Below are positions 1 through 7,806 of a stretch of 64,000 bases of DNA, piece by piece (within the stretch, counting starts at the first letter, position 1; the number at the start of each line of letters is the position of its first letter). The notes below the pieces were generated by a model. That model saw nothing but the letters and a program-made list of their open reading frames with translations. It had not been told where the DNA came from and did not search any database. Made by a program: the position numbers and the translations under genes. Origin of the DNA: Prochlorococcus marinus str. MIT 0919 (GTDB lineage Bacteria; Cyanobacteriota; Cyanobacteriia; PCC-6307; Cyanobiaceae); assembly GCF_027359375.1 (NCBI RefSeq), contig NZ_CP114779.1:62001-126000 (forward strand), given 5' to 3'.

Positions 1-2
1 AA

Positions 3-161
3 GACAATTCATGGCAACAAGAATTTTTAGAGATGAAAGCACATAAACCTAAAGACATAAAACTATTAATGGATGGGCCTAGAGGTTTGATGGATGCAAT
101 GAAACTTGGTTCTCTCCATGAGGAATACAAGCGATTGAAGAAGAGGCAAAACAATGAGTGA
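3..161 (+). CDS. Partial small protein, C-terminal part (cut by window edge)
   Basis: Open frame entering from the left edge and ending at TGA 159-161. It overlaps the next start codon by 8 bases. The visible 52 residues are hydrophilic and lysine-rich at the end. The stretch LLMDGPRGLMDAMKLGSLHE resembles KFLKDGPKSLTDSWFLSALY of the next gene, and both have a D-x-x-W near the start of the aligned part, so the two look like tandem paralogues. I do not recognise a family. The start lies outside the window. Confidence 0.5.
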   Translation, partial: DNSWQQEFLEMKAHKPKDIKLLMDGPRGLMDAMKLGSLHEEYKRLKKRQNNE

Positions 162-417
162 CATCAATTGGAGAGAAGAATTATTGGACTCTGCAAAGTT
201 CAATCAAAAAGAAGACAAGTTTTTGAAGGATGGTCCAAAGTCATTAACTGATAGTTGGTTTCTTAGCGCTCTGTATACACGTTGGAAAAAGATGAAAGGT
301 TATAGAGAACCTCCTACATCTAATTACCAAAGTTCATTTCTGGAATGGGAGCATCGACTTGCAAAAGGAGAGTTTTATGTCCTTACTGAAAAGGACTTCT
401 CCTATCCAGACTGGTAG
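154..417 (+). CDS. Small hypothetical protein, paralogue of the upstream gene
   Basis: 87 aa, hydrophilic, with no membrane segment or signal peptide. ATG overlaps the upstream stop by 8 bases and the next small gene starts 6 bases after its stop, so it sits in a compact operon of five tiny genes. The DGPKSLTDSWFLSALY segment matches the upstream partial protein. Rich in W, Y and F (four W), suggesting a folded small domain. Function unknown. Confidence 0.65.
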   Translation: MSDINWREELLDSAKFNQKEDKFLKDGPKSLTDSWFLSALYTRWKKMKGYREPPTSNYQSSFLEWEHRLAKGEFYVLTEKDFSYPDW

Positions 418-423
418 CAACCT

Positions 424-567
424 ATGCAATTGATTGAACAGCACAAGAAATTTATTGCTTGGTATCAAGAGAAACTTGGTCTGTCTGATTATGGATTGCT
501 TTGGTTTGTTTTTTTTAAAGGAGTATTCCTCACTCTGATCATTGAGCGACTAATCATTCATCGTTGA
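424..567 (+). CDS. Small single-pass membrane protein
   Basis: 47 aa, with an ATG 6 bases after the previous stop. A short hydrophilic N-terminal part (QHKKFIAWYQEKLGLSDYG) is followed by one hydrophobic helix (about residues 25-43) and a basic tail. It shares the layout Y-x-x-LGL-x(4-5)-W-x-x-F-x-x-G-x-F with the 49-aa product at 736-885, so the two are probably duplicates. Function unknown. Confidence 0.55.
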   Translation: MQLIEQHKKFIAWYQEKLGLSDYGLLWFVFFKGVFLTLIIERLIIHR

Positions 568-574
568 GGTTCCT

Positions 575-736
575 ATGACTATTGATTGGAATATTGCCAG
601 AAAGCATTGCACTGAAAAGAACTGGAAATGGACGCTGGATTTGATCGACAAATATCAGAAGGAGATGGAAGAACTAAAGGATGAGAATGTGAAACTCAAG
701 CGACAATTAGTTCTTCGCTCTCAACTGAATAAGTAA
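575..736 (+). CDS. Small coiled-coil protein
   Basis: 53 aa, ATG 7 bases after the previous stop. It is highly charged; the second half (KYQKEMEELKDENVKLKRQL) has the heptad leucine/valine spacing of a coiled coil. Its TAA overlaps the next ATG (TAATG), implying translational coupling. The first part, DWNIARKHCTEKNWKWTLDL, resembles nothing I recognise. It sits between two similar small membrane genes. Confidence 0.55.
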   Translation: MTIDWNIARKHCTEKNWKWTLDLIDKYQKEMEELKDENVKLKRQLVLRSQLNK

Positions 737-885
737 TGCTTGCAACCATCCGACAAGTACATGACTCGACCATTGATCGCTATAGAAGGTTGGGTCTAAA
801 CAACTCCACGATTGCTTGGTTGCTATTTGCCGAAGGTTTGTTTGTGGTTCTAGCAGGCAAAACGATCGCGGGGATTATTCACTAG
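736..885 (+). CDS. Small single-pass membrane protein, paralogue of 424-567
   Basis: 49 aa. The start overlaps the previous stop by one base. The pattern YRRLGLNNSTIAWLLFAEGLF matches YQEKLGLSDYGLLWFVFFKG of the gene at 424-567 in spacing of LGL, W, F and G, followed by a hydrophobic helix. Last gene of the compact cluster; a 480-bp gap holding only the tRNA follows. Function unknown. Confidence 0.55.
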   Translation: MLATIRQVHDSTIDRYRRLGLNNSTIAWLLFAEGLFVVLAGKTIAGIIH

Positions 886-1043
886 CTGTTGTCTTTCCAG
901 AAAGGCAAATAAAACTAATGTCACGAGACTCCTGTCGAAATTAGTGCTAACCAATATCGGCCCCTCATAAAAAAGCAGTCATACCCAAGAAGCTTTTAGC
1001 ACTCCTTTAGCACAACTGTTTTTACTATTCCCTGAAATCCTAG

Positions 1044-1117
1044 TCGGGGCGACAGGATTCGAACCTGCGACCTAGTGCTCCCAAAGCACCCGCGCTACCA
1101 AACTGCGCCACGCCCCG
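1044..1117 (-). tRNA. tRNA-Pro (anticodon TGG)
   Basis: On the minus strand the 74-nt sequence folds as a cloverleaf. The acceptor stem is CGGGGCG/CGCCCCG with discriminator A, the anticodon stem-loop is GGTGC-TTTGGGA-GCACT (anticodon TGG), and the T arm carries GGTTCGAATCC. CCA is not encoded. A second proline tRNA (GGG) lies at 31498-31571. Confidence 0.97.
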
Positions 1118-1320
1118 AATAGAAATTATTTTAGAGCTACATGAGCTATTAAGCATTAAAGAATTGATTTCCAGACTGACTAGTTGATTTGCATGACAGA
1201 TTAAAAAGGATATTTATATCGGTATTTTCATTCCAATTATAGTTTTTTTATAAAAAGCAGTGCTTTTGTTTCCCAAAGGTATTTTTTCTTGTCAAAGTGG
1301 TGTTAGGGACTTAATTAAAT

Positions 1321-1530
1321 ATGCTAAATGAACATAAAAGGCTTCAGGGAGAGGAGCTTGCTTCTTATATCAAAAAAAATGGACATAAGTTTCATGGGGA
1401 TGGAGATCAATTGTGCGTCGCAGTAGGATATGGAATTGCTGCAGATGATGGTTCTATAAAATGCAATCTGTCTCATTTTACTAATGAGCTTGATAAAGTT
1501 TCTGATTCTCATAGTGAGGAAGATTATTAG
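1321..1530 (+). CDS. Small soluble hypothetical protein
   Basis: 69 aa. It starts MLNEHKRLQGEELASYIKKN, with a helical N-terminus, then a glycine-containing middle (VAVGYGIAADDGS) with two cysteines and an acidic tail (SEEDY). No membrane segment. Reads like a conserved picocyanobacterial unknown. The 72-aa antisense frame over the same bases lacks comparable composition and is taken as a shadow. Confidence 0.6.
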   Translation: MLNEHKRLQGEELASYIKKNGHKFHGDGDQLCVAVGYGIAADDGSIKCNLSHFTNELDKVSDSHSEEDY

Positions 1531-1599
1531 CTCTTCACCCAACAGCTCGTTTTTTACTTGTGAATTGCTTTAGATCATCTCTCTTCAACCAATAAACTT

Positions 1600-2028
1600 T
1601 TGACTACAGATTTCTTTTTCTCAATTTTGTTTAGGTTACTTTCTTTTCTTTTTTCAGGAGTTAATTCTTTGTCTAATCAAATACCGAAACAAATTTGGAG
1701 TTCAGTTGAACACTTAGTCCATCTCAGTGAGTTGAAGTATAAACTTAGAGATTTTAGAGGAGCTATTGAAGATAAAAGAAAGGCAAGAGAATTGATATCT
1801 TTATGTTTAAATATAAAAGGTGCAGAAGGTCAATTTAAAAAATTAATTAGGCTGTCTAAAGGTGATAAAATTAAGTATGATTTAATAGATGATTACAAGG
1901 GGAAATTAGATTTCACTAAAAGAGAAGAACTTGTATTTAAGCTTGAGCAAGTAAGCGAAGAAAAATATAACTCTGGAGACTATAAAGGGTCTATAAGAGC
2001 CTTAAGAAGATCTGAAAAATACTACTAG
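1600..2028 (+). CDS. Small protein with TPR-like repeats
   Basis: Up to 142 aa from a TTG start; a later TTG near 1669 is equally possible, as no ATG is available. The hydrophobic first 20 residues could be a signal or anchor. Two segments, KYKLRDFRGAIEDKRKAREL and KYNSGDYKGSIRALRRSEKY, have the A/G-Y-x(3)-G/D-[FY]-x-G-A/S-I spacing of tetratricopeptide repeats, so a protein-interaction role is inferred. Basic, and not linked to either neighbour. Confidence 0.6.
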   Translation: MTTDFFFSILFRLLSFLFSGVNSLSNQIPKQIWSSVEHLVHLSELKYKLRDFRGAIEDKRKARELISLCLNIKGAEGQFKKLIRLSKGDKIKYDLIDDYKGKLDFTKREELVFKLEQVSEEKYNSGDYKGSIRALRRSEKYY

Positions 2029-2057
2029 ATTATTAGTACAAATTTAATAAAAAAGGT

Positions 2058-2303
2058 TCAATTATTTTTTGGCGAAAATTTTGGTTCATAGACGGCTCCA
2101 TTACACATTGCCACTGACATTGCATTAATTCCTTGTTCACCTTTGACTGGCAGGCTAGCTATGGACTCAAGCCATTGTTTGTGCGTTTTAAAACATTTGT
2201 TCCAGTGAGATGCTTGACGAGAAATTGGTATTAATTCGATAGCAATCCAGCCTATGCCCAAGACAATGATTCCTATGGATGTATTTTGAATAGATCCTCT
2301 CAT
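2058..2303 (-). CDS. Small membrane-anchored hypothetical protein
   Basis: 81 aa. One transmembrane helix at residues 8-27 (TSIGIIVLGIGWIAIELIPI), followed by a hydrophilic domain with two cysteines (WNKCFKTHKQW and VAMCNGAVYE), perhaps exported and disulfide-bonded. Standalone gene with over 200 bp of non-coding sequence upstream. Function unknown. Confidence 0.6.
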   Translation of the reverse strand: MRGSIQNTSIGIIVLGIGWIAIELIPISRQASHWNKCFKTHKQWLESIASLPVKGEQGINAMSVAMCNGAVYEPKFSPKNN

Positions 2304-2533
2304 TTGTTGAAAATTTTGATTAGGCCATACCAGAGAACGTAGCGTACTAAGAAATCAATCAAAATGTTGCTTAATACATTGATTCTTCCTTTGCAAGTTG
2401 ATTAGTCTTCAGCTCTTACTTGATCAGGACGTCCCTTTTTTAAATAAAATTTTACAAGACTGTATTACTAGGATCAATTACTGTTTTCTAATTTGCGTCT
2501 AATTGCTAGAAAGAGTAAAAGTGCATTTTTACA

Positions 2534-2659
2534 ATGGAACATAACTATGCAATGAATCTCCTCATTCCTTTAGTTGGCATTGCCCCTTTGTTTATGTTTT
2601 TTATTTTAAGAAGTCCAAAAAAATCAACGAAAAAGAAGGTTTGGACTAGACCATCTTAA
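2534..2659 (+). CDS. Tiny single-pass membrane protein
   Basis: 41 aa from ATG. MEHNYAMNLLIPLVGIAPLF begins a hydrophobic helix (about residues 8-26), followed by a strongly basic tail (RSPKKSTKKKVWTRPS), the N-out/C-in arrangement expected from the positive-inside rule. Function unknown; typical of the small membrane proteins filling this region. Confidence 0.5.
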   Translation: MEHNYAMNLLIPLVGIAPLFMFFILRSPKKSTKKKVWTRPS

Positions 2660-2741
2660 TTAACTACCCTGGGATAGGTTTTAAGGTATTAATACTGTAA
2701 ATAGTCTTTAAGAAAAATTAGTAGTGAAAAGCTAGTAAAAA

Positions 2742-2858
2742 TTAAGCAAGACTCTTGCAAATAATAAGTACTGCTATCAAAATCATGGCAGCTCTTCCAT
2801 GATTTATCTCTGATCTGGATAGACGGCCAAATGAGGACATCAATAGCTTGCAGTTCAT
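2742..2858 (-). CDS. Mini high-light-inducible-protein-like peptide (CAB/ELIP/HLIP motif)
   Basis: 38 aa on the minus strand. Residues 15-33 read R-SEINHGRAAMILIAVLI: this carries the E-x-x-N/H-x-R-x-A-M signature of the chlorophyll-binding helix of HLIPs and LHC proteins, followed by a hydrophobic helix. HLIPs (small CAB-like proteins) are thylakoid proteins that bind chlorophyll/carotenoid and protect photosystem assembly, and Prochlorococcus carries many copies. This one is shorter than the usual 45-100 aa and has NHGR rather than NGR. Start is the only ATG. Confidence 0.6.
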   Translation of the reverse strand: MNCKLLMSSFGRLSRSEINHGRAAMILIAVLIICKSLA

Positions 2859-2912
2859 ACCGTTTATAGCGAAGAATTTTTTAGAAGCTAGTGCTTTTTT
2901 CTGAAAAACCTG

Positions 2913-3083
2913 TTACTGCCAACGACCTATAAGAAACCTTAATAATTCATCTATGTCTTCATCAGGGCAGTTGGTTTCTTTTTGCAAAGTTTGGCAAGCC
3001 TCTTGGATCTTTTTATAAGACTCTTTGACAATTCCTTCTTGTGCTATGGCTGCCATCATTTGCTCGCTTGTGAATTCAGTCAT
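2913..3083 (-). CDS. Small soluble protein, paralogue of 10107-10283
   Basis: 56 aa. Helical and acidic, with no membrane segment. The segment IQEACQTLQKETNCPDEDID matches VKEACMRLQEKTNCSNEVVI of the 58-aa product at 10107-10283, and both begin M-x-E-[FY]-T-x-[ED]-Q. The two conserved cysteines (EAC and TNC) could bind a metal or form a disulfide. Function unknown. Confidence 0.6.
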   Translation of the reverse strand: MTEFTSEQMMAAIAQEGIVKESYKKIQEACQTLQKETNCPDEDIDELLRFLIGRWQ

Positions 3084-3276
3084 TCTTATTGCTCAGCAAA
3101 TAAAGTTTAATGTATTTGTTGCTATTGATAATTCGAGATTCTTCTGCGGCTAGTTAATTGGAAGTTGATATTACAGTATTTACAATGCTTTTACAGATAG
3201 AGAACATTTGGATTGCTTGCTCATTTCTCTGCCTGATGGAAATCGTGCCCACAAGCCAAGTTGAATAAGAGATAGA

Positions 3277-3447
3277 TTATTTTAAACCTTGATAGGCAGG
3301 TATCATCATCCCACCACCCTGGTCATCGTCGTCGTCAAAACCCCTTGCTATAAGTTCTAGTAAAATTAGAGCTGCCATTGGATAAAAACACCAAACGAAG
3401 GCTTTCCATATTGGAAAACTTTCTACGGCAGATTGAAGTTCTCCCAT
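3277..3447 (-). CDS. Small membrane protein with poly-aspartate tail
   Basis: 56 aa. One hydrophobic helix (about residues 13-32, containing FVWCFYPMAALILLELI), then GFDDDDDQGGGMMIPAYQG. Five consecutive aspartates followed by three glycines form an acidic, flexible tail. Well-formed start; 48 bases downstream of the SemiSWEET gene's non-coding flank. Function unknown. Confidence 0.55.
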   Translation of the reverse strand: MGELQSAVESFPIWKAFVWCFYPMAALILLELIARGFDDDDDQGGGMMIPAYQGLK

Positions 3448-3526
3448 TTTTTGTACAACTGTTTGAAAGAACTTAAATGATTTCTAGAAAAAACGTGTGC
3501 CGGTTTATACGAACTGCAAGGTTCTT

Positions 3527-3796
3527 TTAATAGATCAGCTTTAGTATGAGAATAGTCAGATTAAAGATTAAGGTGATAATGTTTGCTATTAAAACTGGTA
3601 TTGATTTGGTTTGAATTGCATAGATGATCCAGAATATAAGACCTGTTATAAACATTATTAACATGACTATGGAGAGCCCATCTGTCTTTCTACTTTTCCA
3701 TGTCTTCACGACCTGAGGGAAAAAAGCAAAAGTTGTCAACGCAGCCGCTACAAATCCAAAAAGGTCAGAACTGACTAGAAATCCGTTAGTGTCCAT
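3527..3796 (-). CDS. SemiSWEET-type sugar transporter (PQ-loop, MtN3 family)
   Basis: 89 aa with three predicted transmembrane helices (about 11-28, 43-62, 66-87). The signature FPQVVKTWKSRKTDGLS places the P-Q pair at residues 27-28, followed by the basic K-x-W-K-S-R-K-T-x-G-[LI]-S stretch typical of SemiSWEETs. Family members dimerise to form a sugar uniporter in the cytoplasmic membrane. The length equals the family norm (80-100 aa). The substrate is not readable from sequence. A 26-aa hydrophobic frame just upstream overlaps its start and is probably chance. Confidence 0.85.
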   Translation of the reverse strand: MDTNGFLVSSDLFGFVAAALTTFAFFPQVVKTWKSRKTDGLSIVMLIMFITGLIFWIIYAIQTKSIPVLIANIITLIFNLTILILKLIY

Positions 3797-4133
3797 GCTG
3801 CCATGAAATTAAACTTGTCTCCAAGATACATATAAATGAAATCATTAGTACTAGGGAATCTTGCATCAATCGGCAAAATCAAAAAGATTACTTCCATTGA
3901 TAGCACTTAAGTACCAAACTAGTTTCTATGAAAATAATATCGATCTTGGGGATACTTGAAATTTAATCTATCAAGTCAGGATGATCTATATCTAACAGAT
4001 ATAGATATTAAGCTTTAAATACATTTTCCTCAAATAAATAATGTGTTTATCCTTTGTCATGACTAAATTAATAAACTTCCTATGTAGTAGTGAATTCAGA
4101 CTCTATATGTTGAAAAACCATAATAAAACATAA
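3797..4133. other. Intergenic region without a convincing gene
   Basis: AT-rich spacer between the SemiSWEET gene and the terminator of the DUF4278 gene. It contains only short frames (a 30-aa frame on the plus strand at 4041-4133 and 22-26-aa frames on the minus strand), none with a clear ribosome-binding site or recognisable composition. Confidence 0.4.
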
Positions 4134-4134
4134 A

Positions 4135-4159
4135 AAAAGCTCTTCTAAGAAGAGCTTTT
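4135..4159 (-). terminator. Rho-independent terminator of the DUF4278 gene
   Basis: Perfect inverted repeat AAAAGCTCTT / AAGAGCTTTT (4135-4144 and 4150-4159) with a 5-nt loop. On the minus strand the stem is followed by a T run, 19 bases after the stop of the small gene at 4178-4279. The symmetric A/T flanks could also act on plus-strand transcripts. Confidence 0.8.
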
Positions 4160-4177
4160 AAAAAGATAGAGGATTAA

Positions 4178-4279
4178 TTAGCTTTGGTATTGCTTGCCAC
4201 GATAGGTGAGAGTTACATGCTCCTTTGATACCGCAGCTTTGTGCTGAATGTACTTTTGACCTCTATAAGTTAAAGACAT
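4178..4279 (-). CDS. DUF4278 small protein
   Basis: 33 aa with the family signature L-T-Y-R-G-x-x-Y repeated: SLTYRGQKYIQHKA and TLTYRGKQYQS. DUF4278 proteins are short, basic, cyanobacteria-specific and of unknown function, often seen among stress-responsive transcripts. The gene has its own terminator downstream and a structured 100-nt leader upstream, so it is an independently transcribed unit. Confidence 0.75.
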   Translation of the reverse strand: MSLTYRGQKYIQHKAAVSKEHVTLTYRGKQYQS

Positions 4280-4379
4280 AATGAGTCTCCGAAATAAGCT
4301 CAAGTCCCCGTTCCATGGCTTGAGTCGAACTGCGGCTCTCGTATGAGAGTTGAACGTTTTAGTAGCTTTTGCTACAAAA
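4280..4379 (-). promoter_or_regulatory. Structured 5' leader of the DUF4278 gene (three hairpins)
   Basis: Three consecutive perfect inverted repeats lie directly upstream of the start codon: GTAGC/GCTAC with a TTTT loop plus A/T extension (4357-4379), CTCTC/GAGAG with a 4-nt loop (4336-4349), and CTCAAG/CTTGAG with a 14-nt loop (4299-4324). On the transcript they occur in that order before the AUG. This is more structure than a normal spacer in this AT-rich genome. It could be a regulatory leader or a small RNA processed from it; no known riboswitch class is recognised. Confidence 0.4.
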
Positions 4380-4490
4380 ATATCTTAGAGCTATGCTTGC
4401 AAGGCTGATGTTCAGCTTGATACAAAAAATCAATTTAAAATTTGATTCTTCTTGTAAAACTTTTTCACCAATTTAAGCTTTCATTAAGCA

Positions 4491-5105
4491 ATGACTTTTC
4501 TGAGATTTATAGCTATTGATTTTGTTTTTATTTTAATAGGGTTGGTTTTATGGTTTTTACTCACAAATTTGCAAAAGAAAAAAAATGTTCTTTTAGATAA
4601 AGGTATGGAGAATCTTTTACCAGCTATGCCAACCTTCTCTGAGCTTATTGATATGGAGATTTGTGCAAAGAAAGATGGTACTGGGATTACTTTTGATTCA
4701 TTGATAGGAAATTGGAAGTTTATAAATGTCTGGAAGCAGGGAGATGAAAATATGGATGTCTTATCAAGTAATTTACTTAGGTTATTTTCGGCATCGCTTC
4801 ACTTGGAGAGACAGGTGAACGAAACTTGTGAATCTAAATTTAACTTATGTAATTCAATTAATTTTGGTAGTTTATATATAAACTTTGTAGGAGCTGGAGA
4901 ATTAAAGGGGAAGCAGCCATTGCTGCTATTCTTCTTTCAAAGAATAGAGCTTAAATTAGGTGAAAAAACTATTTTCAGCCGTTTACTTGATATACCAGAT
5001 GAAAAAAATAGGCCTTTTTTTGCTTTAATAAAATTAGCAAGTAATGGAAAGTTGCTTACGGCAAGAGGCAGGGGAGGGGGGTTAGCAATATGGTTTAAAA
5101 ATTGA
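4491..5105 (+). CDS. Membrane-anchored hypothetical protein, possibly fibrillin/lipocalin-like
   Basis: 204 aa. N-terminal anchor (residues 7-25, IAIDFVFILIGLVLWFLLT), then a soluble domain containing SLIGNWKFINVWKQGDE and a C-terminal RGRGGGLAIWFK. The G-x-W start and the glycine-rich last strand recall PAP/fibrillin or lipocalin barrels, which bind lipids or pigments. That assignment is by eye and weak. Standalone gene; its 3' side is convergent with the DUF2130 gene. Confidence 0.75.
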   Translation: MTFLRFIAIDFVFILIGLVLWFLLTNLQKKKNVLLDKGMENLLPAMPTFSELIDMEICAKKDGTGITFDSLIGNWKFINVWKQGDENMDVLSSNLLRLFSASLHLERQVNETCESKFNLCNSINFGSLYINFVGAGELKGKQPLLLFFFQRIELKLGEKTIFSRLLDIPDEKNRPFFALIKLASNGKLLTARGRGGGLAIWFKN

Positions 5106-5194
5106 TTTAGTGAAAATAGTTAATGTTTAAATATCTTTATAGTTTGCAATTAAATACTTTAATGCTAGAAAGTATTAACTCAACAAAAATACTA

Positions 5195-6487
5195 TCAGGC
5201 TGCATTTTGATTTTTTAGGTTACTAAACTTTCTAGCCATAGTAGGGTTATTTTTAGTTAACTTCTTAACACTTATATCTTGAGCTTTGTCATTGGCTAAT
5301 CGTAAATTCCTATCAGCGCCAAGAAGTGAATCTTTGGTTTTTTGTAAATGCTCTATTGATTTGTCAATTTCTTCTATGGCACTCTGGAATCGCCTAGATG
5401 CAAGGTTGTAGTTCTTTCCAAATGCATTTTTAAAAACGTCTAAGTTATTTTCAAAATCAGTTATATCTATATTCTGTGCCTTTACCAGCATGAGTTCTGA
5501 CTTATATTCAAGAGACTTCATTGCAGCATTGCGCAAAAGGGTAATGATTGGAATGAAGCATTGTGGCCTAACTGCAAACATCTTTGGATATCTGTGTGAT
5601 AAATCAGTAATACCCGAATTGTAGAAATCATTATCGGGCTCAAGTTGAGAAACTAAAACCGCATATTCGCAATTTTTTTGAATGCGATCTTTGTTTAATT
5701 CTTTTAGAAAATCCTCATTTTTTTTCTTGTTGGCTGTCATATCACTTTCATTTTTCATTTCGAACATAATTGAAACTATTTCAACACCTCCTTCATTGAA
5801 TTCACGAAAAATATAATCACCTTTACTGCCACTACTTATATCATTATCTTTCTCAAAGTAAGCTTTTGGGAACGCAGTTGCACGAATCCTATTGAACTCT
5901 ATTTCACAATGTTGCTCTAGAGACTCTCCAATCATTTTAGTTGACAGTCTTAGCTTCATGTCTCGCAACCTGTCAATTGCATCATCACGATCTTTGATTT
6001 GAATTTCGTATTTCTCTTTAAGTGATTTTTCAGCTAGTTGCCTCTCGAGTGAAATTTTTTCTAGTTGACTCTTGAGATTACTTTGTTCTTTGTGCATTTC
6101 ATTTACTGCTTCTGTAATAGCAAGCTTTTGCGTGATTTTATTGCTTTCTTCAATTCGCTCTAATTTATTTTGTAGTTGACTACACTCTATTTCTGAAGAG
6201 CGCTTGACTTCGTGTAGGGCTAAGTTTTTTGCAATTTCTGCAGAAGCAAGCTTGGTTCCCAAGGCTTGTATTTCTATGTCTTTTGCTATTAGAGATTCAT
6301 GCATTTCCATTTGAGTTGTTTTTTTTACTAGCTCAATGGACTTGGCCTTGTCTTTTTCCGCTAGTAAAAGTCTTTCATTTACCTCACTGTCAAACTCCTT
6401 ATCTCTTATTTGCTTGAGAATCTTTGAGTAGGCACCCTCATCTACGCTGAAAGACTCCCCGCATTCTGGACAATTTATTTTGTTCAT
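5195..6487 (-). CDS. DUF2130 coiled-coil protein
   Basis: 430 aa. N-terminal CPECGES (C6/C9, half a zinc ribbon), a long charged coiled coil (about residues 20-190) and a C-terminal DUF2130 domain with [40 protein letters not shown] and [14 protein letters not shown]. The conserved E-M-K-N-E and K-x-N-x-x-F-L-x-x-L-x-x-D residues are those of the family. DUF2130 proteins occur sporadically in bacteria, and a nuclease-like fold has been discussed. Function unknown; sporadic presence fits the accessory setting. Confidence 0.85.
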   Translation of the reverse strand: MNKINCPECGESFSVDEGAYSKILKQIRDKEFDSEVNERLLLAEKDKAKSIELVKKTTQMEMHESLIAKDIEIQALGTKLASAEIAKNLALHEVKRSSEIECSQLQNKLERIEESNKITQKLAITEAVNEMHKEQSNLKSQLEKISLERQLAEKSLKEKYEIQIKDRDDAIDRLRDMKLRLSTKMIGESLEQHCEIEFNRIRATAFPKAYFEKDNDISSGSKGDYIFREFNEGGVEIVSIMFEMKNESDMTANKKKNEDFLKELNKDRIQKNCEYAVLVSQLEPDNDFYNSGITDLSHRYPKMFAVRPQCFIPIITLLRNAAMKSLEYKSELMLVKAQNIDITDFENNLDVFKNAFGKNYNLASRRFQSAIEEIDKSIEHLQKTKDSLLGADRNLRLANDKAQDISVKKLTKNNPTMARKFSNLKNQNAA

Positions 6488-6774
6488 TCTAGATGGGTTC
6501 CTTCATTGCTTGATGTTTATAGGCCATTTTTATCTCTATAGCTATGTTCTGCAAGAATTTTGTTAAAGCTCTTATACCCTTTTCATCCCTGACAAGATTT
6601 TAGAAGATATTCTCTTTTTTTTGTATTGAGTGATTCTTCTTCTTTTTACTTCGATTGTTTTCTCAGTAAAGCCTTACTTGCTTGTTAGAAAAATTTGATA
6701 TTGACTTTTTTCTAAGAGACTACTTATCTTTTGTAAATTCACTTAAGATTAGGTATGTATATCTTTTGATTGCC

Positions 6775-6918
6775 ATGCCTGTCGCAACTAAAACTCGTCC
6801 TAGAACTATTACTAGGCTTGGAAAGTTTACGTCTTCCAAGCTAGTCCAAAACCTAGGTAGTAATTCAGAGCAATATTCTTTTCAAGGTGATTTAAGAACG
6901 GTTCATGGAAGAGACTAG
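6775..6918 (+). CDS. Small basic hypothetical protein
   Basis: 47 aa from ATG 6775 (MPVATKTRPRTITRLGKF). A longer frame from TTG 6682 is open, but its extra 31 residues are an unrelated hydrophobic stretch, so the ATG is preferred. The N-terminal half is strongly basic (K/R 7 of the first 24) and the end is QGDLRTVHGRD. No membrane segment. Function unknown; could bind nucleic acid. Confidence 0.5.
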   Translation: MPVATKTRPRTITRLGKFTSSKLVQNLGSNSEQYSFQGDLRTVHGRD

Positions 6919-7081
6919 GTTTTTATCCTAGAAGGATGATGGGATTTATTTTGCTAGAGCTTAAAGGTAAAGCGTTCTTTTTTTAGATCGCCTTTGAATT
7001 TGTTTTATACACTATTAATTTTTATATATGCTTAACGCCTTTTTATAACCTATATAAATAGAACTATTAATCATTAGAATT

Positions 7082-7249
7082 ATGACTAATTTATTATTTT
7101 TCACCCTTTTTATTTGTGTAGTAGCGCTGATATCCCTTTTTCAAACTTTAAGAAGGCTGGTGGACCAACAAATTGAGGAGCAGATGAAAAGAATTATACC
7201 TATAAAACAAATAAGAAGATTGGTTAAAGTCAGGATTAAATTTCGTTAG
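7082..7249 (+). CDS. Tiny membrane protein with basic tail
   Basis: 55 aa. Hydrophobic residues 3-22 (NLLFFTLFICVVALISLF), then an amphipathic basic tail (RRLVDQQIEEQMKRIIPIKQ and IRRLVKVRIKFR). Layout of an inner-membrane microprotein with a cytoplasmic amphipathic helix. Function unknown. Confidence 0.5.
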   Translation: MTNLLFFTLFICVVALISLFQTLRRLVDQQIEEQMKRIIPIKQIRRLVKVRIKFR

Positions 7250-7281
7250 ATTATCTTTACGATAACTGTACAAATTTTTCT

Positions 7282-7485
7282 TTAAAAATTTTTCGTCTTA
7301 GCTAAATTTAGGCTCATCAAATTTGATAACTTATTGGTGTTATTTATATGATTTTGAATGAATTGAAAGATATTTCTTACAGGAAAAAATAACAGACTCT
7401 TATTTTTATCATAGAAAGTAATACCATTCTGTTCTTTTAGCAAATCAATTTTTATAAATGCAAAACCGCCTGTGCTCATAAACAA
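7282..7485 (-). CDS. Doubtful small ORF
   Basis: 67 aa starting MFMSTGGFAFIKIDLLKEQN. Composition is plausible (ITFYDKNKSLLFFPVRN) but there is no family resemblance, no clear ribosome-binding site and no operon context. It lies convergent with the preceding small membrane gene. Reported as possible only. Confidence 0.3.
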   Translation of the reverse strand: MFMSTGGFAFIKIDLLKEQNGITFYDKNKSLLFFPVRNIFQFIQNHINNTNKLSNLMSLNLAKTKNF

Positions 7486-7806
7486 TACTTAACGAAACTT
7501 ATCAGCACCTTGCATAGTTTTTAAATTAATTGCTTGGCTTATATACTTAGCTTCCTGTGATTTTTGTATGCATCATAATTTGACACTTCAACCCATCTTT
7601 ACTTGATATCATGCTCAAACTGAATCAATATTATTTAAATATTGATTGAGATAGTATTAAGTAATAGACTAATTTAAGTTGGGATATCATGCTCTCATTT
7701 GATAGGTTGCCATGTTGACTTAAATTTTTAATGATCAAGCTTCTATTTGCATTGGTGTTGATAGAGACAGTATTGATGCTTAAATCTGATTAACTAGAAT
7801 TTTAAG
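7486..7806. other. Intergenic region with an AT-rich hairpin
   Basis: A perfect 10-bp inverted repeat AATCAATATT / AATATTGATT with a 5-nt loop lies at 7623-7647. The sequence GATATCATGCTC occurs twice (about 7601 and 7684). A 20-aa hydrophobic frame (7731-7793) is open, but nothing supports its translation. Otherwise nothing is seen. Confidence 0.4.

Noticed and set aside
1044-1117. Integrated mobile element (tycheposon-like) at tRNA-Pro
   Set aside because: No tyrosine recombinase, no partial tRNA duplicate and no phage structural or replication gene found nearby.
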